Source of the DNA: Roseburia sp.
Lineage (GTDB): Bacteria > Bacteroidota > Bacteroidia > Bacteroidales > Bacteroidaceae
NCBI GenBank assembly: GCA_023665185.1
Contig: JAMPEL010000008.1
Coordinates: 51,653-84,626, forward strand
DNA: 32,974 nt
Direction: 5' to 3'
In this document: positions 1-7,442 of the stretch, piece after piece
Layout of the letters: each line of letters opens with the position of its first letter
Position numbering within the stretch: position 1 is the stretch's first letter
Made by a program: the position numbers and the translations under genes
Notes under the pieces: generated by a model
Databases searched by the model: none
Told to the model about the DNA's origin: nothing
The model's input: only the letters and a program-made list of their open reading frames with translations

Positions 1-58
1 GGAGGCCCCTTAAGGGACTTCCGGGGGGATTTCCGCATATGGAGGGAAGGGGGGAGCC

Positions 59-76
59 TTGCAACTGATAGACTTT
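59..76 (+). repeat. 18-bp direct repeat, copy 1
   Basis: TTGCAACTGATAGACTTT is present here and again, identically, at 1342-1359. The two copies flank a 1.27-kb segment holding the CpXC, WYL-remnant, GIY-YIG and small membrane genes. A perfect 18-base match this close is very unlikely by chance. It could be the mark of an insertion or duplication, or a shared 5' leader. No integrase is visible. Confidence 0.7.
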
Positions 77-90
77 ATATAATCAATGAT

Positions 91-288
91 ATGACAAGAC
101 CTGTAATAAAAAAAGTAACATGCTCTGATTGTGGCGCAAAGGGAGATTTTATCGTGTACACTTCCATAAATCTGAACTATAATTCAGAATTGGCTGAAAA
201 GATGAAAAATGGTGATTTGTTTATTTGGGAGTGTCCTAAATGCAAAAAGAAACACACCATACCATACGGTATTATGATTTGCCGCTGA
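91..288 (+). CDS. Short CpXC-type zinc-binding protein, probably truncated
   Basis: The 65-residue product has two cysteine pairs: CSDC near residues 11-14 and CPKC near 48-51. This is the arrangement of the CpXC domain, a presumed zinc-binding module of unknown function. Full-length CpXC proteins are usually longer and continue after the second pair. Here the frame stops about 14 residues after it, and the codons beyond the stop, in the same frame, read as the end of an unrelated WYL-domain protein. The simplest reading is that a deletion joined the front of a CpXC gene to the tail of another gene. The ATG at 91 follows an AT-rich leader that starts with the 18-bp repeat. Whether the short protein is functional cannot be judged. 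Confidence 0.55.
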   Translation: MTRPVIKKVTCSDCGAKGDFIVYTSINLNYNSELAEKMKNGDLFIWECPKCKKKHTIPYGIMICR

Positions 289-519
289 AAAAAATCAGAC
301 ATCGCTGGCAAATTTCTAAAGGCGATACCACTCCTTCATTTGCAGGAGATATTGATAGACAGTGAAGATTATTTCAGAATCAGAGTAAAACTCCGAATGA
401 CTAGTGGCTTTGTAATGGTATTGCTGTCAAGAAGCAACTCTCTCACCGTTATCAAGCCATTGGCATTTAGTGAAAGAGTTCGAGAGAACAATCAGAGAGT
501 GTTGGAAAGAAACAAATAA
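289..519 (+). pseudogene. 3' remnant of a WYL-domain transcriptional regulator
   Basis: The frame of the CpXC gene stays open after its stop, from 289 to a TAA at 517-519, with no start codon near its beginning. The reading (PLLHLQEILIDSEDYFRIRV, then VMVLLSRSNSLTVIKPLAF and an Arg/Glu-rich end) matches the C-terminal part of WYL-domain proteins: a P-x-H-x-Q-like segment, an alternating beta strand, a 'lls.g..v.vl.P..l' stretch and a terminal helix. The helix-turn-helix and WYL core are missing. This is therefore a gene tail without a head. Its stop lies 7 bases before the ATG at 527 of the next gene, a normal operon spacing, which suggests the two genes were once neighbours. The family call rests on pattern only. 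Confidence 0.5.
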
Positions 520-526
520 AATCAAT

Positions 527-1006
527 ATGACAGTGGAAGAAGTGGCAAAATATAAAGAAGATGGATTCTCCGGTTTCATTAAGGTTTCAGATCTTCGGAT
601 TTCATCGAACATTATTCCTCAATCTGGAGGTGTATATGTTGTGCTTCGGGTATCTGATGACAAACCCCAGTTTCTTGAGATGGGAACAGGTGGGCATTTT
701 AAGGGTAAAGACCCTAATGTGTCAATAGCCGAGCTTGAAAGTAACGTCATTGAAGGTAGTTCAACAATGTATATCGGCAAAGCAACGAGCCTTCGTAAGC
801 GTCTTGGGCAACTACTACGGTTTGGTGTTGGTGCTAATATCGGACATTGGGGCGGTCGTTATCTTTGGCAACTTGCCGATGCTGATGATTTACTCATCGC
901 TTGGAAAGAGACTCCGAAGACCGACCCAAGGACGGTTGAAGCCTCAATGCTGTCCAACTATGTAAATCAGTATGGACGCTTACCTTTTGCAAATCTTGCA
1001 AATTAA
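527..1006 (+). CDS. GIY-YIG nuclease-like domain protein
   Basis: The 159-residue protein carries the ordered signature of the GIY-YIG fold: GVYVV (the GIY strand), then MYIGKA (the YIG strand), the LRKRL arginine about seven residues later, an HWGGRYLW segment, a glutamate in VEASML as the metal-binding residue, and an asparagine in the final FANLAN. In the family this fold cuts DNA with one divalent metal ion. Stand-alone copies in Bacteroidetes have no assigned role. The frame also allows an upstream GTG at 470, but that start lies inside the preceding WYL reading, while ATG 527 follows its stop by 7 bases, so 527 is preferred. No DNA-binding domain is fused to it. Substrate and physiological role are unknown. 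Confidence 0.7.
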   Translation: MTVEEVAKYKEDGFSGFIKVSDLRISSNIIPQSGGVYVVLRVSDDKPQFLEMGTGGHFKGKDPNVSIAELESNVIEGSSTMYIGKATSLRKRLGQLLRFGVGANIGHWGGRYLWQLADADDLLIAWKETPKTDPRTVEASMLSNYVNQYGRLPFANLAN

Positions 1007-1121
1007 AAATCCAAGCTACGAGAAATTTCTCCTTTTTAGTCCATAATGCCCTGTTCCCCTCTACACGGGTATGTCATGATGACAACGGCAACTACCGTGG
1101 CACAAGCACCTATGTAGCTCT

Positions 1122-1319
1122 TTGGATGCTGATAGGCAGAGTATGGGGTTCATTGTATTGCTCTATATTATATTTACCCTACTTCTCGCACCGGTTTATT
1201 TCATCTTTGCCAACTTATTCTGCGGAAAGTATGATGCCGAATTTTCCAACGAGGACCTGGCAGGTTGGCCGAGAGAGAAGAAGTGGAAAGATGCTATAAA
1301 AAACAGAAAAAAGTTTTGA
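1122..1319 (+). pseudogene. Small membrane protein, possibly a frameshifted remnant
   Basis: The open frame encodes about 58-65 residues: a hydrophobic helix (GFIVLLYIIFTLLLAPVYFI), then a charged tail ending KDAIKNRKKF. The first start in the full frame is TTG at 1122; an ATG lies at 1143. Upstream, in a different frame (about 1069-1142), the bases read VCHDDNGNYRGTSTYVALWM and then LIGRVWG, which would join smoothly to GFIVLLY if one frameshift is allowed near 1140-1146. This suggests a longer small membrane protein broken by an indel. Alternatively the short frame is used as it stands. I do not recognise the family. Confidence 0.3.
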
Positions 1320-1344
1320 ATGTTTGATTAAATGAGTATATTTG
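1315..1344 (+). promoter_or_regulatory. Bacteroidetes-type promoter, TTTG-N18-TATATTTG
   Basis: TTTG at 1315-1318 is followed after 18 nt by TATATTTG at 1337-1344, matching the -33/-7 elements of the Bacteroidetes primary sigma factor. It reads toward the secreted-protein gene at 1533, leaving a leader of about 180 nt. The last bases of the -7 box overlap the second 18-bp repeat. Confidence 0.5.
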
Positions 1345-1359
1345 CAACTGATAGACTTT
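1342..1359 (+). repeat. 18-bp direct repeat, copy 2
   Basis: Identical to 59-76. Here the repeat begins inside a TATATTTG promoter box, so its sequence would form the first transcribed bases. At copy 1 the upstream bases differ and no such box exists. Confidence 0.7.
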
Positions 1360-1532
1360 GTTGAGCAAAATATCGAGGGGATGAGAATACATTTTGTTTA
1401 TTATTCTAATGATTGAAAGTCATGTGGGGATAGGCATTTGATGTTCTTCTTTTTTCTTTCTATACTTTTACTTGGGGATAGTTTTATTGTTAGTTTGTGA
1501 ATTTTGAGTTCCAACCTTAAATATTTTAATGT

Positions 1533-3602
1533 ATGAAGCATAGGGCTTTATGTATGTTCGCAGTGGCAGTATTGTCATGCAATGGTGGTGTATTTGGACA
1601 AGATGAGCCGAATACCTATAAGTTAGTGACGAGTGAAAGTCAATTAGAAAGCGGTGGAGTTTATCTGATTGCGAGTGGGTTTGCTGATGGTGAGGTATAT
1701 GCGCTGTCATATAATAATGGCAATAATAGAAAGGGGGTTATTGTAAATGCTTTTGATACTTCCATTGTGCATGAAACAGCCATACTTTCGAGTGATAAGA
1801 CCAATCCATATGAGCTTGTATTAGGTGGAAAAGCTGGAGCATGGACATTTTATGATGCGGTGAGCGATGCTTATTTGAATGTAACGGATACGAAAACTTT
1901 CAATTATCTTCAAACTATCAGTAAATTAGATAATTATGCTTGTTTTTCTATTGCCATTAGTGATGATTATGCTGCTACTATTAAGGCTACTAAAAAGACA
2001 GTGAAGAATTGGTTTATGTTTAATCCCAGCTCAAATCTTTTCAGTTGTTACGATTCAGACCAGAATAATGTGTACCTTTACAAGAAAGTGATAGGGGCAT
2101 CTGATCCTGTTATTACTGTAGAGAAGCCTGTAATATCTCCTGCTACTGGAAACTATTATGAGTCTCAAACTGTTGTTATAGGAGCAGAAGAAGGATGTAC
2201 AATTTATTATACGACAGATGGCTCTTCTCCTTCTGCATCTTCCATTTTATATACTGAACCGTTTGTTGTTTCTGAGACGACAACAATAAAGGCTATTGCT
2301 GTTGATTCAGAAGGGTATGAAAGTAAAGAGTCGTCTGTTACTGTGACGATTTTGGAGCGTGAACCGGATGCTTCTTTTGAGGCTCCCTATACTTATGATG
2401 AGATAAGTGCCTTTTCAGATTCAAAACTTCCCACTAAAAATGTTTGGGTAAAAGGTTATATTGTGGGGTATTTAGGTGCTGAAAATAGTGGTGATCTAAC
2501 TACTGATTGCAATAATACCGGTACGAACAAGATTAATACTTTGGGTATCGGACATATAGATGCTTCAGGAAAACAGTATGTCCCCGTCAAATTATCAGAT
2601 GAGATAAAGTCTGTGCTGAATATAAATGACAACAGACATAATTTAGGGAAAGAAATTTATATATACGGTAAGTTGGGGAAATTTTGGGGACTGAAGGCAG
2701 TGGAAACCCCAGTAAAGGTTGTTTGTAGAGATAATACTCCACCATATGGATATATTATTGCAGGGAGTGGTTTTGCTGATTCCGAATTGGATTTTGTCTT
2801 TTCTGATGCGAATGCCACAAGCATAGATCTGCGATGTTGTCAGGATGATGTCAGTGATTTTCAAATATTAAGTCCTAACTCATTGATAATTAAAAATAAA
2901 AATGAGGAAAATGCGGATAATGTAATAAGTAAAAATAATAATAGGTATGTGTGTCAGAGACTTGTGTTGAATAATGGGTATGCTTTTCGTGTACCTTTCA
3001 ATTTTACTGCCGAAGAAGTGACTTATACAATGAATATCTCTGCTGCCGGATATGCTACATTGTGCCTTCCTTTTAATTGCTCTGTGCCGGATGGACTCAC
3101 AGTTTACAGATTGGAATCATTAAGTGGCAAGGAGATAATTGCAATGGAGGTTGATACGTTGGAGGCAAACAAACCTGTACTTCTTAAAGGTGAGCAGGGC
3201 ATATATATATTTTCTGCTAAAGATGCGGATATTGTAGTACCGGAAGATATGAATAATGGTATTCTAAAAGGTGTTTATTCTAAGCAGAATGTGGAAGCCG
3301 GTAGTTATGTGTTGCAGATGCACGGTGATGAGCCTGCATTCTATGTTGTGGCATCAGGAAAAGAACCTGTCATAAATTCTTTCAGAGCATATATGACGGT
3401 AGTATCTCAGACAACTAATTTATTGACTTTAAGAATTGTAGACCCGAATGAGGTAAACAGTATAGGACATATTGTAGAGAGCAATGATGTTGTTGCAGAA
3501 GAGTATTATAATATTTATGGTATCAAGCAGGATGGTCTGACTAAAGGCTTGAATATTATGAAAATGTCAGATGGAAGTGTGAGAAAAATATATGTAAAAT
3601 AG
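1533..3602 (+). CDS. Secreted multidomain surface protein (chitobiase-like and DUF6359-like domains)
   Basis: The 689-residue protein begins with an export signal of about 22 residues. Cleavage after VFG before Gln is likely; the C16 of VLSC makes a lipoprotein possible but the lipobox is imperfect. Residues about 30-187 form a beta-rich N-terminal region. Residues about 195-273 (PVISPATGNYYESQ..., GCTIYYTTDGSSP..., TTIKAIAVD) match the chitobiase/hexosaminidase C-terminal immunoglobulin-like repeat. Residues about 285-400 (VWVKGYIVGYLG and YIYGKLGKFWGLKAV) resemble the Bacteroidetes OB-fold DUF6359. Residues about 497-640 contain the 'GYATLCLPF' beta domain common in Bacteroidales surface proteins. 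The last 35 residues (YYNIYGIKQDGL, KGLNIMK, KIYVK) resemble a type IX-type C-terminal sorting domain. No catalytic domain is seen, so a binding or structural surface role is inferred. The next gene follows after 20 bp. Confidence 0.75.
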   Translation: MKHRALCMFAVAVLSCNGGVFGQDEPNTYKLVTSESQLESGGVYLIASGFADGEVYALSYNNGNNRKGVIVNAFDTSIVHETAILSSDKTNPYELVLGGKAGAWTFYDAVSDAYLNVTDTKTFNYLQTISKLDNYACFSIAISDDYAATIKATKKTVKNWFMFNPSSNLFSCYDSDQNNVYLYKKVIGASDPVITVEKPVISPATGNYYESQTVVIGAEEGCTIYYTTDGSSPSASSILYTEPFVVSETTTIKAIAVDSEGYESKESSVTVTILEREPDASFEAPYTYDEISAFSDSKLPTKNVWVKGYIVGYLGAENSGDLTTDCNNTGTNKINTLGIGHIDASGKQYVPVKLSDEIKSVLNINDNRHNLGKEIYIYGKLGKFWGLKAVETPVKVVCRDNTPPYGYIIAGSGFADSELDFVFSDANATSIDLRCCQDDVSDFQILSPNSLIIKNKNEENADNVISKNNNRYVCQRLVLNNGYAFRVPFNFTAEEVTYTMNISAAGYATLCLPFNCSVPDGLTVYRLESLSGKEIIAMEVDTLEANKPVLLKGEQGIYIFSAKDADIVVPEDMNNGILKGVYSKQNVEAGSYVLQMHGDEPAFYVVASGKEPVINSFRAYMTVVSQTTNLLTLRIVDPNEVNSIGHIVESNDVVAEEYYNIYGIKQDGLTKGLNIMKMSDGSVRKIYVK

Positions 3603-3622
3603 TCATTTATAAATGTAATGTT

Positions 3623-3811
3623 ATGGAAAAGAAAGAATATGTCAAACCTACTATGTGTGTGGTTGAGTTGGATTCGGAAAATATTATTGCCACATCGGCT
3701 AAGTTTATAGGTGTTAGCGATGAAGAGGCTGAGTATGATATGGAAGTCTTGTCTAAAGGTCGGACTGGAGGTTTGAGTGATGAAGATAACTCTTGGGGTA
3801 GCCTTTGGTGA
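3623..3811 (+). CDS. 62-residue 'KKEYVKPTMCVVEL' hypothetical protein
   Basis: This small acidic protein begins MEKKEYVKPTMCVVELDSEN and ends in SWGSLW, with a Gly/Asp/Glu-rich middle and no export signal. Short proteins with this opening (K-K-x-Y-x-K-P-x-x-x-V-V-x-L) are frequent in Bacteroidales, often beside genes for secreted proteins, but have no known function. It lies 20 bp after the large secreted protein, so co-transcription is likely. The conserved head and variable Gly-rich tail ending in an aromatic residue look like a precursor peptide, but no modification enzyme or peptidase is nearby, so this is only a speculation. Confidence 0.6.
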   Translation: MEKKEYVKPTMCVVELDSENIIATSAKFIGVSDEEAEYDMEVLSKGRTGGLSDEDNSWGSLW

Positions 3812-3991
3812 GATTTATTGGGATACTGAGACTAAGTCTATTTGTCTGTTATAATGGATGTGCTTTAGCATTCATGGATGTAATCAGTTGTTAGGCAAAG
3901 AACTTTTTTCTCGTAAAAACTTAATGAAATAAGCTGGAAGACAGTATGGACATTATTCTATTGCTGTCTTTCTGGCTTTTTATACTGGGCT

Positions 3992-4162
3992 ATGGATAGC
4001 TTCTTTATTTACTATTTGGACGTTTTTGACTTAAAGATGGCTGTTGAGAACATACAAATAGTTTGGTTTATATGGCTTATGAATAAGAAGTATTCATCTG
4101 TTTTTGATGCAGTGAAAGATATAAATGGTGGATTTTTTGTTCTTTTGGTGAAATATATTTGA
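3992..4162 (+). CDS. Possible 56-residue ORF upstream of the V-ATPase operon
   Basis: In the 411-bp gap between the small protein and the V-ATPase operon an ATG at 3992 opens 56 codons (MDSFFIYYLDVFDLKMAVEN, then a hydrophobic IVWFIWLM stretch, ending LLVKYI and TGA at 4160-4162). It has no recognised family and no clear promoter, and AT-rich sequence readily yields frames of this length. The rest of the gap holds only a weak stem (AAGACAG 3938-3944 with CTGTCTT 3964-3970, 19-nt loop) and the promoter at 4192. It is listed so that the gap is described, not as a firm gene. Confidence 0.15.
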   Translation: MDSFFIYYLDVFDLKMAVENIQIVWFIWLMNKKYSSVFDAVKDINGGFFVLLVKYI

Positions 4163-4191
4163 TGTTTATACTGTGTTATAAAAAGAAACAT

Positions 4192-4199
4192 TAAATTTG
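4192..4199 (+). promoter_or_regulatory. -7 box of the V-ATPase operon promoter
   Basis: TAAATTTG at 4192-4199 matches the Bacteroidetes -7 consensus TAnnTTTG and lies 23 nt before the subunit E start codon, so the leader would be about 16 nt. No good TTTG lies at the expected -33 distance; the region there reads ACTGTG. Confidence 0.5.
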
Positions 4200-4222
4200 T
4201 AGCAAAATAAAATTATATATAT

Positions 4223-4813
4223 ATGGAAAACAAAATACAGGTATTAGCCGATAAACTTTTTCAAGAAGGTGTGGCTAAAGGTAATGCAGAGGCTGAGAAA
4301 ATAATAGCTTCTGCAAAAGTTGAATCTGATAATATAGTAAACGCTGCTATAGAAAAAGCTGAAAGTATTATTGCAGATGCAAAGAAAAATGCGCAAGTGC
4401 TTGAGGATAACACTAAAGCGGAGTTGAAAATGTTCACTTTGCAGGCTTTGAATGCTCTTAAGACTGAAATAGCTAATGTGGTATCAGATAAGATTATAGG
4501 TACTACTGTCAATGATTTGACTCAAAATAAGAACTTTATCAATGATTTTATCTTGAATTTGGCTTCAAAATGGGCTGAAAATGAAGATATTGTTATTTCA
4601 ACAAGTGATGCGGATAGTTTGAAATCTTTATTTGCAGCTAAGGCGAAGGCTTTGCTTGACAGTGGGGTAAAGATTGAACAAGTAAATGGACTCAAAGTTT
4701 TATTTACCATACAGCCTGCTGATGGTACTTATAAAGTGAATTTTGGCAAGGAGGAGTTTGAAAATTACTTTAAGTCTTTCTTGAGACCACAATTGATAGA
4801 TATGTTATTTTAA
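4223..4813 (+). CDS. atpE: V-type ATP synthase/ATPase subunit E
   Basis: Subunit E forms the peripheral stator stalk that keeps the A3B3 head from turning while the rotor moves. The 196-residue protein shows the family plan: an N-terminal helix very rich in Ala, Glu and Lys (about residues 15-85, EGVAKGNAEAEKIIASAKVE onward), suited to a long right-handed coiled coil, followed by a mixed alpha/beta C-terminal domain (about 100-196). The length is normal for the family. It is the first gene of a seven-gene operon, as in other Bacteroidetes and Chlamydiae. Stator coiled coils are normally E-G heterodimers, but no subunit G gene is recognisable here, so E may pair with itself or with a protein encoded elsewhere. 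Confidence 0.85.
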   Translation: MENKIQVLADKLFQEGVAKGNAEAEKIIASAKVESDNIVNAAIEKAESIIADAKKNAQVLEDNTKAELKMFTLQALNALKTEIANVVSDKIIGTTVNDLTQNKNFINDFILNLASKWAENEDIVISTSDADSLKSLFAAKAKALLDSGVKIEQVNGLKVLFTIQPADGTYKVNFGKEEFENYFKSFLRPQLIDMLF

Positions 4814-4825
4814 TTGTGAGCAGAT

Positions 4826-5665
4826 ATGGGAAACTACTATTGTTTAATGGCTGGTTTACCTGAAATGTCTTTTGATGAGGTTAAGACTACTCTTACTGTA
4901 AATGATTTTAAGAATGAGCTTGAAAATATTCTGTCAGATAAGGACAAGAAGTTGATGTTTTATTTCTTCTTGAAATTTGATTGTATGAATCTTGTCAAGT
5001 TACTGAAGAGTCAGGATGCAGAAATTAGCCCTAATGGAAACTACTCATTGGAACAATATCAGGACTTGATAAAATCAGCTAAGGATATGAACTTTAATGT
5101 CCACCGTTATCCTGCATTCATGTCTACTTATGCGCGTGATTTTTTTTACAATAAAGATAAAGTTGATTTCTTTCCAGAAGATGCGATGTCTCTTGAGTAT
5201 TATAAGTATTCAGTGAAATGTCCTAATAAGGCAATATCCAGATGGTTTCAACTTAATTTTGATATGACAAATATTCTGACGGCTATGATAGCACGGAAGA
5301 ATGGTTGGAATGTTTCGGATTATATTCTTGGAAACAATGAAATATGCGAAATGATTCGCAATAACAATACGAAAGACTTCAATTTGACAACGGAGTATGA
5401 TTATATTGGAGAGCTGATGAAGATTGTTGATTGTGAGAATCCTGTTGAAAAAGAAAAGAAAATAGATTTCTTTAAGTGGACATGGCTTGATGAACTGTCG
5501 AGTTTCAATATTTTCTCTATTGAGGCGGTATTTGCTTACATGTGTAAATTGGAAATATTGGAACGATGGAATAAATTGGATATAGAAACAGGACGTGAGG
5601 CTTTTAAGCGTATAATTGATAATTTGCGTGAGGAAGTCCGTGTTCCAGAAGAATTTAAGAAATAA
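4826..5665 (+). CDS. DUF2764 family V-ATPase-associated protein
   Basis: The 279-residue protein starts MGNYYCLMAGLPEMSFDE, the opening of DUF2764, a family found between subunits E and A in V-ATPase operons of Bacteroidetes, spirochaetes and Chlamydiae. It has no transmembrane segment and is predicted to be helical and cytosolic. It sits 12 bp after subunit E and 15 bp before subunit A. The operon lacks a recognisable subunit C/d, the funnel-shaped protein that connects the central axle to the membrane ring, and DUF2764 is of a size and position to fill that place. This is an inference; I see no convincing motif that proves homology to subunit C. Confidence 0.75.
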   Translation: MGNYYCLMAGLPEMSFDEVKTTLTVNDFKNELENILSDKDKKLMFYFFLKFDCMNLVKLLKSQDAEISPNGNYSLEQYQDLIKSAKDMNFNVHRYPAFMSTYARDFFYNKDKVDFFPEDAMSLEYYKYSVKCPNKAISRWFQLNFDMTNILTAMIARKNGWNVSDYILGNNEICEMIRNNNTKDFNLTTEYDYIGELMKIVDCENPVEKEKKIDFFKWTWLDELSSFNIFSIEAVFAYMCKLEILERWNKLDIETGREAFKRIIDNLREEVRVPEEFKK

Positions 5666-5680
5666 ATAATAATAAATACT

Positions 5681-7429
5681 ATGACTAAAGGAACTGTTAG
5701 TGGCGTAATCGCTAATATGGTCACACTCAGTGTTGACGGTCCTGTTGCTCAAGGTGAGATATGTTACATTGAGACCGGAGGCGACCGTTTGATGGCTGAA
5801 GTAATAAAAGTGGTTGGTTCTGATGTTTATGTACAGGTGTTTGAAAGTACACGTGGACTAAAAGTTGGTTCTCCTGCCGATTTTACAGGACACATGCTTG
5901 AGGTGAGATTGGCACCGGGTATGTTGTCGAAAAACTTTGATGGTCTTCAGAACGACCTTGACAAAATGGATGGTGTGTTCTTGAAAAGAGGGCTTTATAC
6001 CGATCCGCTTGATGATGACCGGATTTGGAATTTTACACCAATTGTGAAGGTTGGAGATGAAGTGCATGCTTCTGATTGGCTTGGAGAAGTGACAGAAAAC
6101 TCACAACCTCTTAAAATTATGGCTCCTTTTCAATTGAAAGGTGTGGCAAAAATTAAAAGTATTGTTCCGGCAGGTCAATATAAAATAAAAGATGTAATAG
6201 CAGTGCTTACAGATGAAAATGGGAATGACATTAATGTGGATATGATTCAGCATTGGCCTGTAAAGTTTGCTATGACAAATTACAAGCAGAAGCCTCGTCC
6301 TTTTAAATTGCTTGAAACAGGTGTTCGTACTATAGACACATTTAATCCTATTGTAGAGGGAGGTACAGGTTTCATTCCTGGCCCTTTTGGTACGGGTAAG
6401 ACAGTTCTTCAGCATGCAATTTCCAAACAGGCGGAAGCTGATATTGTTATCATTGCAGCATGTGGAGAACGTGCTAATGAGGTGGTTGAAATATTCACTG
6501 AGTTTCCGGAATTGGATGACCCGCATACAGGACGTAAGTTGATGGAGCGTACAATTATCATTGCTAATACATCAAATATGCCAGTTGCTGCTCGTGAAGC
6601 GTCGGTGTATACGGCAATGACTATGGCTGAATATTATCGTTCTATGGGACTCCGCGTATTGTTGATGGCGGATTCAACATCGCGTTGGGCACAGGCTTTG
6701 CGAGAAATGTCTAACCGAATGGAGGAACTTCCTGGTCCTGACGCATTCCCAATGGACTTGTCTGCTTTGATCTCTAATTTTTATGGACGAGCAGGATATG
6801 TATATCTCAATAATGGAAAGGTCGGTTCTATCACCTTTATTGGTACTGTTTCTCCAGCAGGTGGAAATTTGAAGGAGCCTGTGACAGAAAATACCAAGAA
6901 AGTGGCACGTTGTTTTTATGGCTTGGAACAGGACCGTGCAGATAAAAAGCGTTATCCGGCTGTAAATCCAATAGACTCTTATTCTAAATATCTTGAATAT
7001 CCTGAATTTGCGGAATATATAAAGGAGCGTATAAATGACCAGTGGATTCCTAAAGTCTTGGATTTGAAAACAAGAATGCAACGTGGTAAGGAAATTGCCG
7101 AACAGATAAACATTTTGGGTGATGATGGTGTTCCAGTGGATTATCATGAGACATTTTGGAAGTCGGAGATTATTGATTTTGTAATTTTGCAGCAAGATGC
7201 TTTTGATGAAGTGGATGCGGTGACTTCTCTTGAACGTCAGGAGGAAATATTGAATCTTGTAGTTGATATTTGTAAGATTGATTTCAAGTTTGATAATTTC
7301 CTGGATGTGGTGGATTATTTCAAGAAAATGATAAATATTTGCAAGCAGATGAACTATTCTCCATATAAGTCTGAGCAGTATTACAATTTCAAGAATCAGG
7401 TAATGGCGATGCTTGCAGAGCATAAATAA
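5681..7429 (+). CDS. atpA: V-type ATP synthase/ATPase catalytic subunit A
   Basis: This is the ATP-hydrolysing (or ATP-making) subunit of the A3B3 head. The 582 residues begin with the beta-barrel ([17 protein letters not shown]) and then the non-homologous bulge domain typical of V/A-type subunit A (about residues 110-190). The P-loop is GPFGTGKT at residues 234-241, and GERANEVVE follows. [20 protein letters not shown] is the Walker B/sensor region, and a helical C-terminal domain completes it. The segment after the sensor reads [11 protein letters not shown], where most bacterial A subunits have a MPGEEGYPAYL-like sequence, a lineage feature rather than a defect. All key nucleotide-binding residues are present. 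The gene lies 15 bp after the DUF2764 gene and 13 bp before subunit B. Confidence 0.95.
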   Translation: MTKGTVSGVIANMVTLSVDGPVAQGEICYIETGGDRLMAEVIKVVGSDVYVQVFESTRGLKVGSPADFTGHMLEVRLAPGMLSKNFDGLQNDLDKMDGVFLKRGLYTDPLDDDRIWNFTPIVKVGDEVHASDWLGEVTENSQPLKIMAPFQLKGVAKIKSIVPAGQYKIKDVIAVLTDENGNDINVDMIQHWPVKFAMTNYKQKPRPFKLLETGVRTIDTFNPIVEGGTGFIPGPFGTGKTVLQHAISKQAEADIVIIAACGERANEVVEIFTEFPELDDPHTGRKLMERTIIIANTSNMPVAAREASVYTAMTMAEYYRSMGLRVLLMADSTSRWAQALREMSNRMEELPGPDAFPMDLSALISNFYGRAGYVYLNNGKVGSITFIGTVSPAGGNLKEPVTENTKKVARCFYGLEQDRADKKRYPAVNPIDSYSKYLEYPEFAEYIKERINDQWIPKVLDLKTRMQRGKEIAEQINILGDDGVPVDYHETFWKSEIIDFVILQQDAFDEVDAVTSLERQEEILNLVVDICKIDFKFDNFLDVVDYFKKMINICKQMNYSPYKSEQYYNFKNQVMAMLAEHK

Positions 7430-7442
7430 ATAAGAGAATAAT

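Noticed and set aside
1-58. G-rich stretch with CCCCTTAAGGG palindrome at the window start
   Set aside because: Too short and cut by the window edge to identify as a terminator or element.
3938-3970. Possible terminator AAGACAG/CTGTCTT before the V-ATPase operon
   Set aside because: Only seven pairs with a 19-nt loop and no uninterrupted T run; too weak to call.
6674-7423. 249-codon minus-strand frame opposite subunit A
   Set aside because: Antisense shadow of a conserved ATPase gene with no family resemblance.
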